Made by a program: the position numbers and the translations under genes | Assembly (NCBI RefSeq): GCF_035046485.1 | Contig: NC_085138.1 | Location: 10,637,823-10,701,822 of the forward strand | From: Aedes albopictus | Lineage: Eukaryota; Arthropoda; Insecta; Diptera; Culicidae | Reading direction: 5' to 3' | Length of the DNA stretch: 64,000 bases | Shown here: one piece after another, positions 54,301 through 61,269 of the stretch | Numbering within the stretch: the stretch's first letter is position 1 | Layout: each line of letters starts with the position of its first letter | The notes under the pieces: model-generated | Seen by the model: the letters and a program-made list of their open reading frames with translations, nothing else | What the model was told of the DNA's origin: nothing | The model's database searches: none

Positions 54301-57300
54301 CCTTTCAAAGGGATGAGATTGGGTAATTTTTCATACACTTGTAGTTTTAAGGAAAATTGAAGAACTTCAAAAAGTTTTTCATCATTTATGCATGCATTAT
54401 CAAAGATCACATTCCAGTGTGCGATGAACTTTTTCACGCAAAAAAGCAAAATTTATTGAATATTGAATGTGGAAATATGCGTTTTTGACCCATTCTCACC
54501 CCCCAACGACGGTATATTTGGTATAAGAAAATTTGTCGGAGTCCGACAGTTGTGTCTAGAAAATCCAATATGGTGGCCCAAATTCCAAGATGGCGGACTA
54601 AAATTTAACTTTTCCCTTCGGATCGGACCTGGTGTGATGGTTAGAACACTTGACTATCACGCCGAGGACCTGGGATAGAATCCCACTACCGACAAACTCA
54701 CAAAATGTGAGTTCTTCCTTCGGAAGGGAAGTAAAGGGTGAACTAGCCTAGGGCTAAAAATCTCGTTAATACAGATAAAAAAAAAGATTTTTTCTTCATT
54801 TGTCGTGACGTCCCAACTGGGACAAAATCTCTTTCTCGGCTTAGTGTTCTAAGAGCACATTCACAGTTATTCACTGAGAGCACAGACAAACAGACGTCTC
54901 ACTCTACTCACTTTCCATCGTTTCCGTTTTTACCAGACTCTTTAAACATTCTGTAGTTCACAAATCTCTCGTTCATGGCGCCCGCATCGTTTTTGCTCCT
55001 GTTTGACGTTTGCTCACTACCGCCATCTACTCAGAGTAGACATGCGAAACATAGCGTAATTAGCATTGGGCGGTTATACTTTTGTGACGATGATTTTAAT
55101 CGCACTTTGTTCCAAGTGATACGTCTGTTTGTCTGTGCTGAGAGCTTCCACTGCCTATGATTATTTTGCGTCTGTTTATCGTGTGGCAGGCACGAAAGTA
55201 CTCTTTGCCCAAGAAAGTCAACGAAAATTTCCAATTTGACGTTACTGAAGCTTCATCTATATGGGCCAAAAAATCCAAAATGGCGACCAAAATTAAAAAT
55301 GGCGGCTGTTTTATGTAAGTGTGAGCTTTAAAACTGTACAACATTACAAATAATGACCAGTAAGATGGTGTGGTGCAAAATCCAAGGTGGCGGACTTAAA
55401 TTCAAGATGGCGGCTGTTATATTGAGTTTTGAGATCCAAAGCTATGCAGTATGAGTATAGAGTTTAGGAAAGTTATTAAGAGTAAATAATAAATGTCAGA
55501 AATCCAATATGGCGATTCGAACTACAAGTGGGAGAACCAATGTCAAGATGGCGGTTGTTTCATCGATTCCTGAGCTCTAAACCTATGCAATATGGGTTTA
55601 TTTGGTATGTGAAAGACGTTTATAGCCCAGAAGAGGTAAAGTCCAATATGGCGGCCAACAATTCAACACGATTCAACTATTTCACGAAGCTAAGGCAATG
55701 TGGGTATATTTGGTATGGTTATGTCCGAAGTCTAAAAAATGGTAACCAGACATTCTGAGATGCCCATCACAAGTTCAAGATGGTAGTCTACAGCTCAACA
55801 TGGCGGCTGTTTGATGGAGTTTTGTGCTTTAAAACTATTCAATATGATTCTATTGGCATGGAGGTGATGCGCATATTTGGCGTGATTTTTCAAAAAAAAA
55901 AACCTCTACATGTTTATTAAAAAAAATATTAAACAACCGTGCCAAATAACTAAGAATCGGTTGAAAACTTCAAAAGTAAAATTATCTGTCTCATCTTTTT
56001 GAGACGTTTACGTCACTTCTAAATCTCACAATTTTTGGGGCAAAACACAATTGAAATCTGATATGTCCGGTAACTTCCGGAATGAAAATGTTTTTCTTGT
56101 AGTTCTTAAGTAGTAGTTGCTTTATTGGAAGCCAAAGTGCACAGTGCTTCTTCTAGTGTTTCTCCCCCTGAGCAAATCTTGCGGAGGCTTCTCTTCAAAG
56201 TATCCACAAATCTTTCAGCTAGTCCATTTGATTGCGGGTGATATGGAGCGATGCGAATGTGATGGATTCCTTGACTGGTGCAGAAAGTTTGAAATTCGTG
56301 ACTTGAAAATTGGGTTCCGTTGTCTGACACGAGTACCTCTGGAACACCGAATGTAGCGAAGGTTTGATTCAGTAATTTGATTGTTGCTCTTGATGTCGTT
56401 GACTTGGTTACATGAACTTCTGGCCACTTGGAGTAGGGATCTGCTATCACGAGGAAATAGACTCCATCCACTGGACCAGCGTAATCGATGTGAATCCTCG
56501 ACCAGGGTCTTGAAGGTACAGGCCAGGATTCCAATGTTGTCTTTGTAGGAGCCTTTCCTGCCGTTGCACACGGTGTACAGCGCTTGACGTAGTCCTCAAT
56601 TTCTTGATCGAGAGGTCCACGTACCGGCTGTACCACTTGTCAAAAGTAATTCCATTTTCCGGATCGAAAGAAAACTCACTGATGTTCGTAGCCAAGGCTT
56701 CTAGGGTTTGCTCCGGGTTACTGGGTGTTGGTTGCGCCAGCTTCTGTAGGAGTTCCGCCATCTGAAGTATTGCTTGCTGAAGGTCTGCCATTGCTTCGGG
56801 TTCTTGAAATCTCGTCGCCAAATTGATATGTCCGGTAACTTCCGGAATGAAAATGTTTTTCTTGTAGTTCTTAAGTAGTAGTTGCTTTATTGGAAGCCAA
56901 ACTTAGAATGAATCAACCAGTGCAGATTCCTCTGCTTATATAGTGGAGCAAAGGCTGCTATGATGATTAATTCGTGTTTAGAGTATTATTCAGTTGACGT
57001 GTAAATCCATTGATTGCTGTGATCCAACAAAATCAAAATCAGGTAGCTCACAGCACAGAAGAGCCAGTCAGGGTAATTTTTGCTTGCGCTGAAGTGACTG
57101 TGACTTGCGTCTAGATGTGAGTTACTCGGGTAATTTTAGATATATCGTAAAAATCATAATTAATACTAGTGATCATGAAAAATCCAAAGTCGAAAATTGA
57201 TAATATGCTTGCAATTCAAAACATACGGAAATACTTCATTTTCAAAATATTTCCGATCTTCAACTGGAAAACCTTGAACAAACCTCCAAGTAGTACTACT

Positions 57301-58900
57301 AATTTGGTTGAAAATATAAAGAAGTAGTTTAAAGTCGTGTGCGTGACTCTTACTTTTGAAGAATATACATGCACAGAAATAATCACGCCAATTGAATTAA
57401 ATTTCATCATCAACCATCTACTCAAAGAACGCAAAACTTAATTAAAATGGGAAACAGATTCTATTAATCTCTTAGCTGTAATGAATAGCACAGTATCAAT
57501 TGCAAAATGGTTTGTATCACTATATCGTTGGACTCATCGCATGCCATCAGTGTACATAATAAATTACATGGATGCTAATATACTTTTCTGTTTGATCTCT
57601 ATGAGACTCGAAATTGAATCGTTCAATGCAGACCGTAGTATTCTGTCATATAAACAGCTTTCAAACTACATATTTAAATGCAGAACCCGAAATTCCAAAA
57701 CGTCTGATTTTTTGGAACAATAAGGGCCGAAAAATGTTTCATGGTATCATTGTGTATCATTCAATAAAGACGGTATGAACTTAGGGTGGCTGTACCAATT
57801 ATGGAACTACCTAAGGAAAACTATTTGTTCAAAAATAACGAGATGACCAACGAATGTCATCAATATGTTAAAAGCTAGATTAGTTTCCATACTTTACAGG
57901 AAAAATATTAAAACGGATCTAAAACTACTTTTAGTATTTATTACAGCGTGTGCCAATGATAGGAACCCTGTACCAGTTATGGTTACATTTTTTAACTTCG
58001 GTTCCTTTTCGCACTATTTGCATGCATTCCTTATGTGGCTAGCCATAATTGGTACACTATGGCGAAAAAGGGTACAAGGAAGCCGAAATTTTAAGGAAAA
58101 TGATTTTTGTCTACCGTAATTTGAGCAAAATGTTAAGTTTAAATGAGTGCAACCATCTTTTGTGAGCTTGATCTGTTGTTCACAAAATTTGTCTTTTTGA
58201 TTTACATCGTTGAAGGGTATCAGTAGGTCGGCTCCAGAGGCACGTTCTCCTCCATAAATCCATCGTTGAAGGGTGAAAATCAACTATGGCGAGTAATTGG
58301 TACTATAGCCATAATTGGAACACTTACCCTAGTATGTATTCTAAAATAACATATCACCTGTAAATCCTCGATCATCGGTTCAATCCCTCGCACCCGTCCG
58401 AGCTCTTGCTTCAAGCTTTCCACCTGCTGCTCGGCCGCCTTCTGGTGCGATATCCGATCGACCGCTTCCTGTTCTCTGAACAACAGCATACTTTTCAGCT
58501 TCGAGATCTCCTGCTGCTGCAGGTTCTGGATCTTGTCCTGCTCTTCACAGAGCAAGTCCTTCTGCACCTGCGCCACCTTCATCGACTCCTCCAGCAGCTT
58601 GTTAGCCTCTTCCAGCCGGATCTTCTCTTCCTCGTACGAGCGCATCTGCTCTTTCAGTTCGTTGCATTGAACGGCCAGCTCCTGCAACTGAATCCTTGTC
58701 GCACTGAGTTCAGCATCCTTCTGCTCCAGCAGACTCAACTCATCCATCGATGCCATGCTGGTCAACGATTCTCCCCGGCTCCTCCGGAACCGCTGACCGG
58801 ACACCATCGACATGTTGTCCACCTGCGAGCTCCTCGGTGGCAATGAACTAACATCGCTTCCGGTCTCCTCCTTGATCTTGTTCTTCAACGAAGCGAACAT
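38174..58900 (-). CDS. GOLGA1: Golgin-97, GRIP-domain trans-Golgi coiled-coil protein
   Basis: Eight minus-strand exons join in phase: 58900-58358, 49773-49351, 49281-49183, 39377-39214, 39147-38998, 38934-38814, 38757-38392 and 38335-38174, giving 675 residues (human golgin-97 has 767). The start MFASLKNKIKEETGSD at 58900 matches the family's N-terminus. Conserved internal blocks are QQQEISKLKSMLL (near residue 135-147) and KNKIIKILNQRLVDMKKTLQ, and long heptad stretches lie between. The GRIP domain (about 603-660) reads DEVNFRYLKHVIIKFL and LLQLSYEEEKLLQNTL-WKMSWFGS. GRIP binds Arl1 on trans-Golgi membranes, where the protein tethers vesicles. Exon 7 adds an Asn/Ser-rich low-complexity insert. 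No frameshift or stop. Introns 1 and 3 are 8.6 and 9.8 kb and full of transposons; the rest are 56-69 bp. Confidence 0.96.
39378..39629. other. Golgin intron 3, first 250 bases
   Basis: Intron sequence with no feature. The direct repeat at 39609-39629 is the left target duplication of the next SINE. Confidence 0.5.
39630..40214 (+). mobile_element. tRNA-derived SINE-like element, copy 2
   Basis: The tRNA-like head (39634-39710) has a perfect 7-bp acceptor-type pairing, GACGGGC with GCCCGTC, plus box A TGGTCTAGTGGC and box B GGTTCAATCCC. The body matches 4261-4959 with a deletion of about 110 bp, and the tail is TTTGATCGTTTTTGATCG. A 21-bp duplication (AACCTCAATTAGTCACAAGT and one base more) lies at 39609-39629 and 40215-40235. 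It is in golgin intron 3, antisense to the gene. Confidence 0.9.
40236..40630 (-). pseudogene. RTE-type LINE endonuclease fragment
   Basis: The minus strand encodes DAFHKHFQREHTYLLWVP, then IIIGDLNAHIG near 40555-40520, and after the hairpin at 40348-40431 VLIDGRHFYDIIDFRANRGA. These are the GDxNA and DH-VLIDxRHF regions of RTE-clade endonucleases. The protein is broken by stops and an internal deletion. The SINE inserted at its 3' edge. Confidence 0.78.
40348..40431. repeat. 84-bp near-perfect hairpin
   Basis: AATTCTCGGATATTTTTTCA plus AAACGACGTAT pairs with ATACGTCGTTTTGAAAAAGT plus ATCCGAGAATT, leaving a loop of about 22 bases. It lies inside the RTE fragment and inside golgin intron 3. 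It could be a minimal MITE or, if transcribed, a pre-miRNA-like stem. Confidence 0.75.
40640..41030. other. Golgin intron 3, nothing recognised
   Basis: AT-rich intron sequence without a supported feature. Confidence 0.35.
41031..41440. repeat. Short GGATTCCTT-type array with a hAT-like MITE
   Basis: Units such as GGGATTCCTTCAGAAATTTC surround a roughly 110-bp insertion (41183-41293) whose ends CACGGTTTCCCAATCTTTGT and AAAGCCAAGGCTGGGAA are loosely inverted and contain CACGACCCCCC and GGGGTCACGA. Ends of that form are common in hAT MITEs. A clear target duplication was not found. Confidence 0.5.
41441..42099. other. Golgin intron 3, nothing recognised
   Basis: AT-rich sequence with no supported feature. 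Confidence 0.35.
42100..42530. repeat. Degenerate GGAATTCCTGAAG units
   Basis: Scattered units in the same orientation as 25760-28430 and 45000-45720 (GAATTCCTGGAGGAATC, GATTCCTGAAGGAAC). Strongly decayed. Confidence 0.45.
42540..43470. mobile_element. Foldback repeat with about 350-bp arms
   Basis: Blocks on the left (TCACTGTAAGTCGATCAACT, AATTTGGAAAAGATCGGGCT, TATACCTCCGGATTCAATGA, GCAATGAAATTTGGCTGAT) return inverted on the right between 43225 and 43450. The left end contains GATCGGGGCAGGCAAAATTT, close to the terminus of the MITE at 43703-44001. The right terminus appears lost. Confidence 0.65.
43471..43700. repeat. Degenerate array remnant
   Basis: Decayed AGAATCCTTACAAGAATCTC and GGAATCCTTGGAG-type units. 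No gene. Confidence 0.4.
43703..44001. mobile_element. TA-target MITE, 299 bp
   Basis: The ends CAGATGATACTCAAAATAAC and GTTATTTTGAGTATCCCCTG are inverted repeats that continue with TGGGACAGGTAAAATT. TA flanks both ends (43701-43702 and 44002-44003). The interior is homologous to the right arm of the foldback at 42540-43470. Confidence 0.85.
44030..44995. other. Golgin intron 3: array remnant and AT-rich DNA
   Basis: 44090-44275 carries decayed GGAGAAATTCGTAGAGAATTTC units. The remainder, 44280-44995, shows no recognisable feature. Confidence 0.4.
44996..45720. repeat. Degenerate GGAATTTCTGAAG array
   Basis: Units such as GGAATCTCTGGAAAAATTTC and GGAATTTCTGAAGGAATC. Open frames on both strands (up to 86 codons) are low-complexity and not called. 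Confidence 0.65.
45721..46740. repeat. GC-rich repeat-bearing block
   Basis: Between 45960 and 46700 the base composition rises sharply. A word TTCAGGCAGTGGGAAGCCCA with variants recurs near 46070-46100, 46215-46235 and 46285-46305, each followed by CACGTGCTC or similar and by a CCGCNGAACG block. Long open frames in both strands (133 and 99 codons) have no recognisable domain. It may be the 5' region of a retroelement. Confidence 0.45.
46942..47250 (+). pseudogene. R1/LOA-type LINE endonuclease fragment
   Basis: The + strand encodes LNMNRCDAAQRLLCQGVTEW, LTDIAIEADLYRVPAGNGN, a stop, VANGPKMVAIWSAG, and after a frameshift SIEQLTQMLDFLTAMQTGQR and PFVIAG. The order N-x-C-x-A-Q, A-I-x-E-x-Y, AGNG-W, IEQL and IAG is that of the N-terminal half of R1-group endonucleases. 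Several stops make it dead. It lies in golgin intron 3 and is a different family member from the fragment at 9620-19475. Confidence 0.78.
47251..47740. other. Golgin intron 3, nothing recognised
   Basis: No supported feature. It may include more of the LINE fragment in decayed form. Confidence 0.3.
47741..48340. mobile_element. 600-bp element with about 100-bp inverted ends
   Basis: The left TCAGATCAAAGCTTTTTTGG, then TGTGCAAAATTTGAGCACGA, then CTACACTTTGCGCATTGC, is matched by the reverse complement of the right end TCAGATCACAGCTTTTTTGA, TGTGCAAAATTTGGGCACGA, CTACGTTTTGCGCATCGC. No coding content. A target duplication was not resolved. Confidence 0.75.
48341..49182. other. Golgin intron 3, 5' part
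   Basis: Intron sequence without a recognised element. A GAGAGAGAGCGCGCGCG tract is at 48456-48472. Confidence 0.4.
49183..49773 (-). CDS. GOLGA1: Golgin-97 exons 2-3 (coiled coil)
   Basis: Exon 2 (49351-49773, 141 codons) begins DELENIRHSTSIEKNNLRST and ends VTQRDNK. Exon 3 (49183-49281, 33 codons) begins ITLMSEEIDELNSALREARE. A 69-bp intron separates them. Both are phase 0 at each end and are continuous heptad-rich sequence. Confidence 0.94.
49774..50007. other. Golgin intron 1, 3' end
   Basis: Acceptor TTTTATTTTAG precedes exon 2. No other feature. Confidence 0.4.
50008..50192. mobile_element. TA-target MITE, 185 bp
   Basis: The ends CAGTCAGGTTTTTTCTACGC and GCGTAAAAAAGACCTGACTG are inverted repeats, flanked by TA at 50006-50007 and 50193-50194. 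The interior repeats CGCGTAAA and its complement several times. Confidence 0.85.
50193..50689. other. Golgin intron 1, nothing recognised
   Basis: AT-rich sequence. An open frame at 50391-50666 (+) has no supporting feature. Confidence 0.3.
50690..51160. mobile_element. Palindrome/hairpin element, copy 2
   Basis: Same plan as 33190-33790: GGCCTACTTTCC, then paired palindromes CAGTGCTGTAATGGTTCATT and GTAATGAACCATTACAGCAC, and at the right a hairpin with arms AACTCGATTTTTACAGCACT and GTTGGATAAATGTACGACTC around the same loop TCGGCAAGCCTC. The bases that differ from copy 1 in one arm are matched in the other. Confidence 0.65.
51161..52690. other. Golgin intron 1, nothing recognised
   Basis: 1.5 kb with no supported gene or element. 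ATAATCGCATTAATGCGACT (51540-51560) is a local palindrome. Confidence 0.35.
52700..52815 (-). mobile_element. SINE head fragment, Feilai-like relative
   Basis: The minus strand reads GGATCGCCAATCCGGGGACG, GCGGGTTCGATTCCCGTTCC, then GGGAAAATTTTCATCGACTC and CCTGGGCAT. It matches the head of the SINE at 6074-6340. The tail is missing. Confidence 0.65.
52950..53085 (+). repeat. Tandem duplication, about 63-bp unit
   Basis: Two adjacent units of TTACACACGATTTCAACGTA followed by TTTTTGTTCGAGCTTAAATG and TCTGTTCTCTGTG-CTAAA differ at a few positions. Short frames across it are not called. Confidence 0.75.
53086..53420. repeat. Fragments of dispersed repeats
   Basis: 53086-53215 matches 2170-2320 and the inverted 3170-3330. 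53325-53410 contains GCGTTCCGGAGTTATGGCCA as in the repeat at 2315-2575. The two therefore co-occur here as in the first kilobases of the window. Confidence 0.6.
53503..53720. repeat. TTCAGCAAAATTTTGCTGAA palindrome cluster
   Basis: The self-complementary word TTCAGCAAAATTTTGCTGAA or close variants occurs at both ends and several times between. It is preceded by TTGATTGATTGATTG. It can fold on itself and may be a small foldback element. Confidence 0.7.
53943..54512. mobile_element. TA-target MITE, 570 bp
   Basis: The ends CCGTCGTTGAGGGTGGCAAT (then GGGTCA) and TGACCCATTCTCACCCCCCA (then ACGACGG) are inverted, flanked by TA at 53941-53942 and 54513-54514. Removing it restores the array word GTATATTTGGTAT, which confirms the boundaries. 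Confidence 0.85.
54625..54790 (+). mobile_element. tRNA-like SINE with retroelement tail
   Basis: The head has GGTGTGATGGTTAGAACACT (box A-like) and GGACCTGGGATAGAATCCC (box B-like). The 3' part CTAGCCTAGGGCTAAAAATC plus TCGTTAATACAGATAAAAAA corresponds to the tail at 30975-31035 and 19738-19800, so this SINE and that element share a 3' end. Confidence 0.65.
54880..55137. mobile_element. MITE with 7-bp target duplication, copy 2
   Basis: The 258-bp element has ends CACAGACAAACAGACGT and ACGTCTGTTTGTCTGTG. The flanks CTGAGAG (54873-54879) and CTGAGAG (55138-55144) are identical. Its interior aligns in reverse orientation with the copy at 32127-32388 (GTTTGACGTTT-CTCACTA-CGCC). Confidence 0.88.
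56059..57175 (-). mobile_element. Internally deleted Gypsy-type LTR retrotransposon
   Basis: Read on the minus strand, a 5' LTR (57175-56824, 352 bp, TGAT...ATCA, with CTATATAAG as a TATA-like box) is followed by a TTTGGCGACGAG leader, an N-terminal Gag-like stretch (MADLQQAILQMAELL, from 56791), then directly integrase sequence, then only 78 bp of 3' LTR (56136-56059). Protease, reverse transcriptase, RNase H and part of the 3' LTR are missing. The LTR identity (56059-56136 against 56824-56901) is seen directly. A target duplication was not resolved. It is defective and lies in golgin intron 1. Confidence 0.88.
56110..56640 (-). pseudogene. Integrase core fragment of Gypsy-type element
   Basis: An open frame carries the zinc-like C-x2-C remnant (RCTPCATAGK), the first catalytic Asp in IHIDYAGP, the second in LVSDNGTQF and the Glu in GLAERFVDTL, which is the retroviral-type DDE integrase core. 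The frame ends in the residual LTR. The Gag-like part upstream (to 56791) is in another frame, so no functional polyprotein exists. Confidence 0.88.
57176..57781. other. Golgin intron 1, nothing recognised
   Basis: AT-rich sequence; no supported feature. Confidence 0.35.
57784..58329. mobile_element. TA-target MITE beside golgin exon 1
   Basis: The left GGGTGGCTGTACCAATTATG and the right (reverse complement GGGTAAGTGTTCCAATTATG) are inverted ends flanked by TA at 57782-57783 and 58330-58331. The word TACCAATTATGG or its complement recurs at least five times inside. The right end lies only 26 bp from the exon 1 splice donor (58357). Confidence 0.82.
58358..58900 (-). CDS. GOLGA1: Golgin-97 exon 1
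   Basis: 181 codons run from ATG at 58898-58900 to the donor CAG/GTGATA. MFASLKNKIKEETGSDVSSL begins the protein; a Ser/Arg-rich segment and then a coiled coil with QLQELAVQCNELKEQMRSYE follow. The ATG is preceded by GCGATC and no upstream in-frame ATG is needed, since the N-terminus matches the family. Confidence 0.96.
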
Positions 58901-59450
58901 GATCGCTTACAACCCTTTATAGAACCCTCGGGGAAGCTGCTTCCTCAAACGCTCTCACAGTCGCCCTCCAAATTGCCACTGCGTTCGATCGATCGACGAC
59001 GGCGAAGGCTATTGCAAAACATTATTCAACTCATCCACCGAAGTAAAAGTGCAACCTTCAATGGATCGCTTTGTACCGAGACCGAGCGCGTTTCGCAAAT
59101 CGACAGCTGCTTCAAGGCCCGTCCTGTTTGCTCGAATTCCGCCGACGAACTACGTTCTACAACTTCACACCACACTAATCACTCCGAGCACAATAGAACC
59201 ATTCTATGAATGGTAAATTCGAACTTTTTCCCTCGCTGATAAGAACAACCTGTTTTCGGTCACACTTGATCGTGTTGAAGGTGCGCTCGTCATACACACA
59301 ATCGATGGGAATGAAAAAACCAAAGCAAAGGGACTTTTTTTTCGCCGTGGAGAAACACAATGTTGTAATCCTACGGAATGGCACAAACGGGAATTGGAAT
59401 AGCTTTTCACTACTACGGGTCGACGACGACCACAGCACAAATGACTAGAA
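58901..59450 (-). promoter_or_regulatory. Probable golgin-97 5' UTR and promoter region
   Basis: Upstream of the golgin start the sequence has more balanced composition than the intergenic repeats and no transposon was recognised. No TATA box or initiator could be assigned with confidence. Short overlapping frames on both strands are not called. Confidence 0.4.
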
Positions 59451-60270
59451 ATGGATGCTGTGCAACTGCACTATACACGTAAATTAAACAATTATAATAC
59501 TTTTTTTCGTCGGCTTATAGTAGAAGAACACGACCGAACGGATGATGAATTTTCATATGGATGAAAGGCCACTTTTTGACGTTTTGGTTGTTGTGGGGTG
59601 ATGGTGATGATGGGGTTGCATGGTTGACAGTTCTTCTCTTTAGCTCTTTCTGTGTGATGGTTGCTGTTAGGGGAGTGTTGGAGAGGGTGATGTGCCGGGT
59701 TGTGACGTGCGATGAATCGACGTTTGCGAAATCTTTCAGTTGGAATTCCTTGTTTGTTGGTTTTGGTTTACGAGTATGAAATGTAGATGGCACTTCGTTG
59801 CAGAGAAAGTCTAATAAGAAGTAAAACATTCGATACAAACGTCTTATTGGAATATAGCATGAAAATGAGAAGAAATTTATTGTAACTTAATGTAATATTT
59901 TGTTTCATTTACTTTTAACAAAAAAAGAAGTCTGACTACTCGGGTTTTAAAAGCTTTTAACAGAAAATAATCATAGTTGCTTTAATGGAAGATGTTGTTA
60001 TTTTTAATTGAGCGCCATTCAAAAAGATTGATCCCAAACAGTGGGAACGGTTATTTAAATTTGTTATAACTCGGCCATTTCTCATCCGATTTGTCAAATT
60101 TTGTAATCAATCAATTTTCCCAGCTATCCAGATGAATATTTAATGTTGAATATTGACGGTTGGCGACCAAAAAATAGGAATGATTTCAGCAGTTGTTTAA
60201 AATTACAAGCTTACATGCGCATCAAATGATTGTAATTGATTCAAATCACATTTACACATTGGAAAATAAA
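59451..60270. other. Intergenic DNA, nothing recognised
   Basis: Includes a G/T-rich block (59580-59770) and AT-rich DNA. No supported gene or element. Confidence 0.35.
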
Positions 60271-60277
60271 TGGACAC

Positions 60278-60520
60278 TGATTTTTCATTTGGGCCTAACT
60301 GACATTTTTCAGTTCTCTTCATCGATCCTGTCTTTGTGTTATCACAGAATGTGTATTGAGTTTTCCAAAGATTTTTTGGTTGAAATGCGAAGAAGACGAC
60401 TACATGTTGCTATAGAAACAAAAAGAATAATGGTTTTGTTTGTTTTGTTCAAGTTATAACCGAAATAGAGAGTCGACGAAGAAAAATCGATCATGTCAGT
60501 TAGGCCATTATGAAAAATCA
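60278..60520. mobile_element. MITE with TGATTTTTCAT ends
   Basis: TGATTTTTCATTTGGGCCTA (then ACTGACAT) and ATGTCAGTTAGGCC (then ATTATGAAAAATCA) are inverted ends of a 243-bp element. A related copy lacking the right end lies at 32762-33017. Confidence 0.75.
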
Positions 60521-60549
60521 TTGTCGAAATAAACTATTTGTAGCAGTGT

Positions 60550-60640
60550 TTAGGGGGCGTCCATAAATGACGTAGCTTGGGGGGGGGGTGTTTTTGATTT
60601 TGCGACGAAGTGTGACAATACGTCTATGATATTATACGTA
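60550..60640. repeat. Partial MITE end, GGGGGCGTCCATAAATGACG
   Basis: GGGGGCGTCCATAAATGACG followed by TAGCTT matches in reverse the end AAGCTACGTCATTTATGGGC at 63783-63808. Only one end was found at this site. Confidence 0.55.
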
Positions 60641-61265
60641 GCTATCTACTACTAAGCATATTGAAAAAAAAAATCGTAGCTGATAAAATTTTTATTTGCA
60701 AGTACATATCATTATCCAGAAAATCCATGGTGATGAACCTGCGCTTGTTAGGGGAAGGTTGCGCGTTTCGCCGTAGATTCTCGCGTAAAAATGTGTCAAA
60801 TCGGTCATAGATCGTCGCCAGTACATCAAATCATGTTCGTGTCTTCTACAATAAGTGTGGAAATTACCCAAGGATGAACCGCGCAGAACATACTGAAGCG
60901 ATTAATTACAACTGCGCACATCTATTAGCATTTTCCAATAGCTTTGCGCGATAATTTTTCTTGCAACAGATAATATCTGTAAGTAAAAAGAAAATCGTGT
61001 TAAGTACTGTTCCTTTGAATTCTCCTAAGAATTTGCATCCTTTGACAGATACGTATTTCGACCTCAACAAATAACAAATAATGGACATAAATGCCGGCTT
61101 CCTTTCATCGGCTATCGGACGCAACAACTGTATTTGAGAAAAAGGTTATGAAATCCTGCTTAATGAATAATGAAAGAATAATGTGTTTGCTGCTTGCTAT
61201 AGGGCACTGCATGCCGCTAAGGTTGACAAATTTTCTAAGTTTTTGGCATTATGGTATTACTAAAG
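60641..61265. other. Intergenic DNA with one repeat scrap
   Basis: 60966-61045 is the reverse complement of 7420-7485 (GTTAAGTACTGTTCCTTTGA). No gene was seen. Confidence 0.45.
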
Positions 61266-61269
61266 GACT

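Larger units (their letters stand above)
53760..55870 (+). repeat. AAGATGGCGGC array, second locus, with insertions
   Basis: Degenerate units (CCAAAATTCAATATGAC, AAGATGGCGGCTGTT, TATGCAATATGGGTTTATTT, GGTATG) run through the block and are split by a TA-target MITE, a SINE-like element and a 7-bp-duplication MITE. Units match those at 8560-9510. It lies in golgin intron 1. Confidence 0.75.

Noticed and set aside
57481..57723. 80-codon + strand frame
   Set aside because: Isolated, inside golgin intron 1, without recognisable family or composition beyond AT-rich background.
58406..58846. 146-codon + strand frame over golgin exon 1
   Set aside because: Leu/Gln-rich mirror of the coiled coil on the - strand; no independent support.
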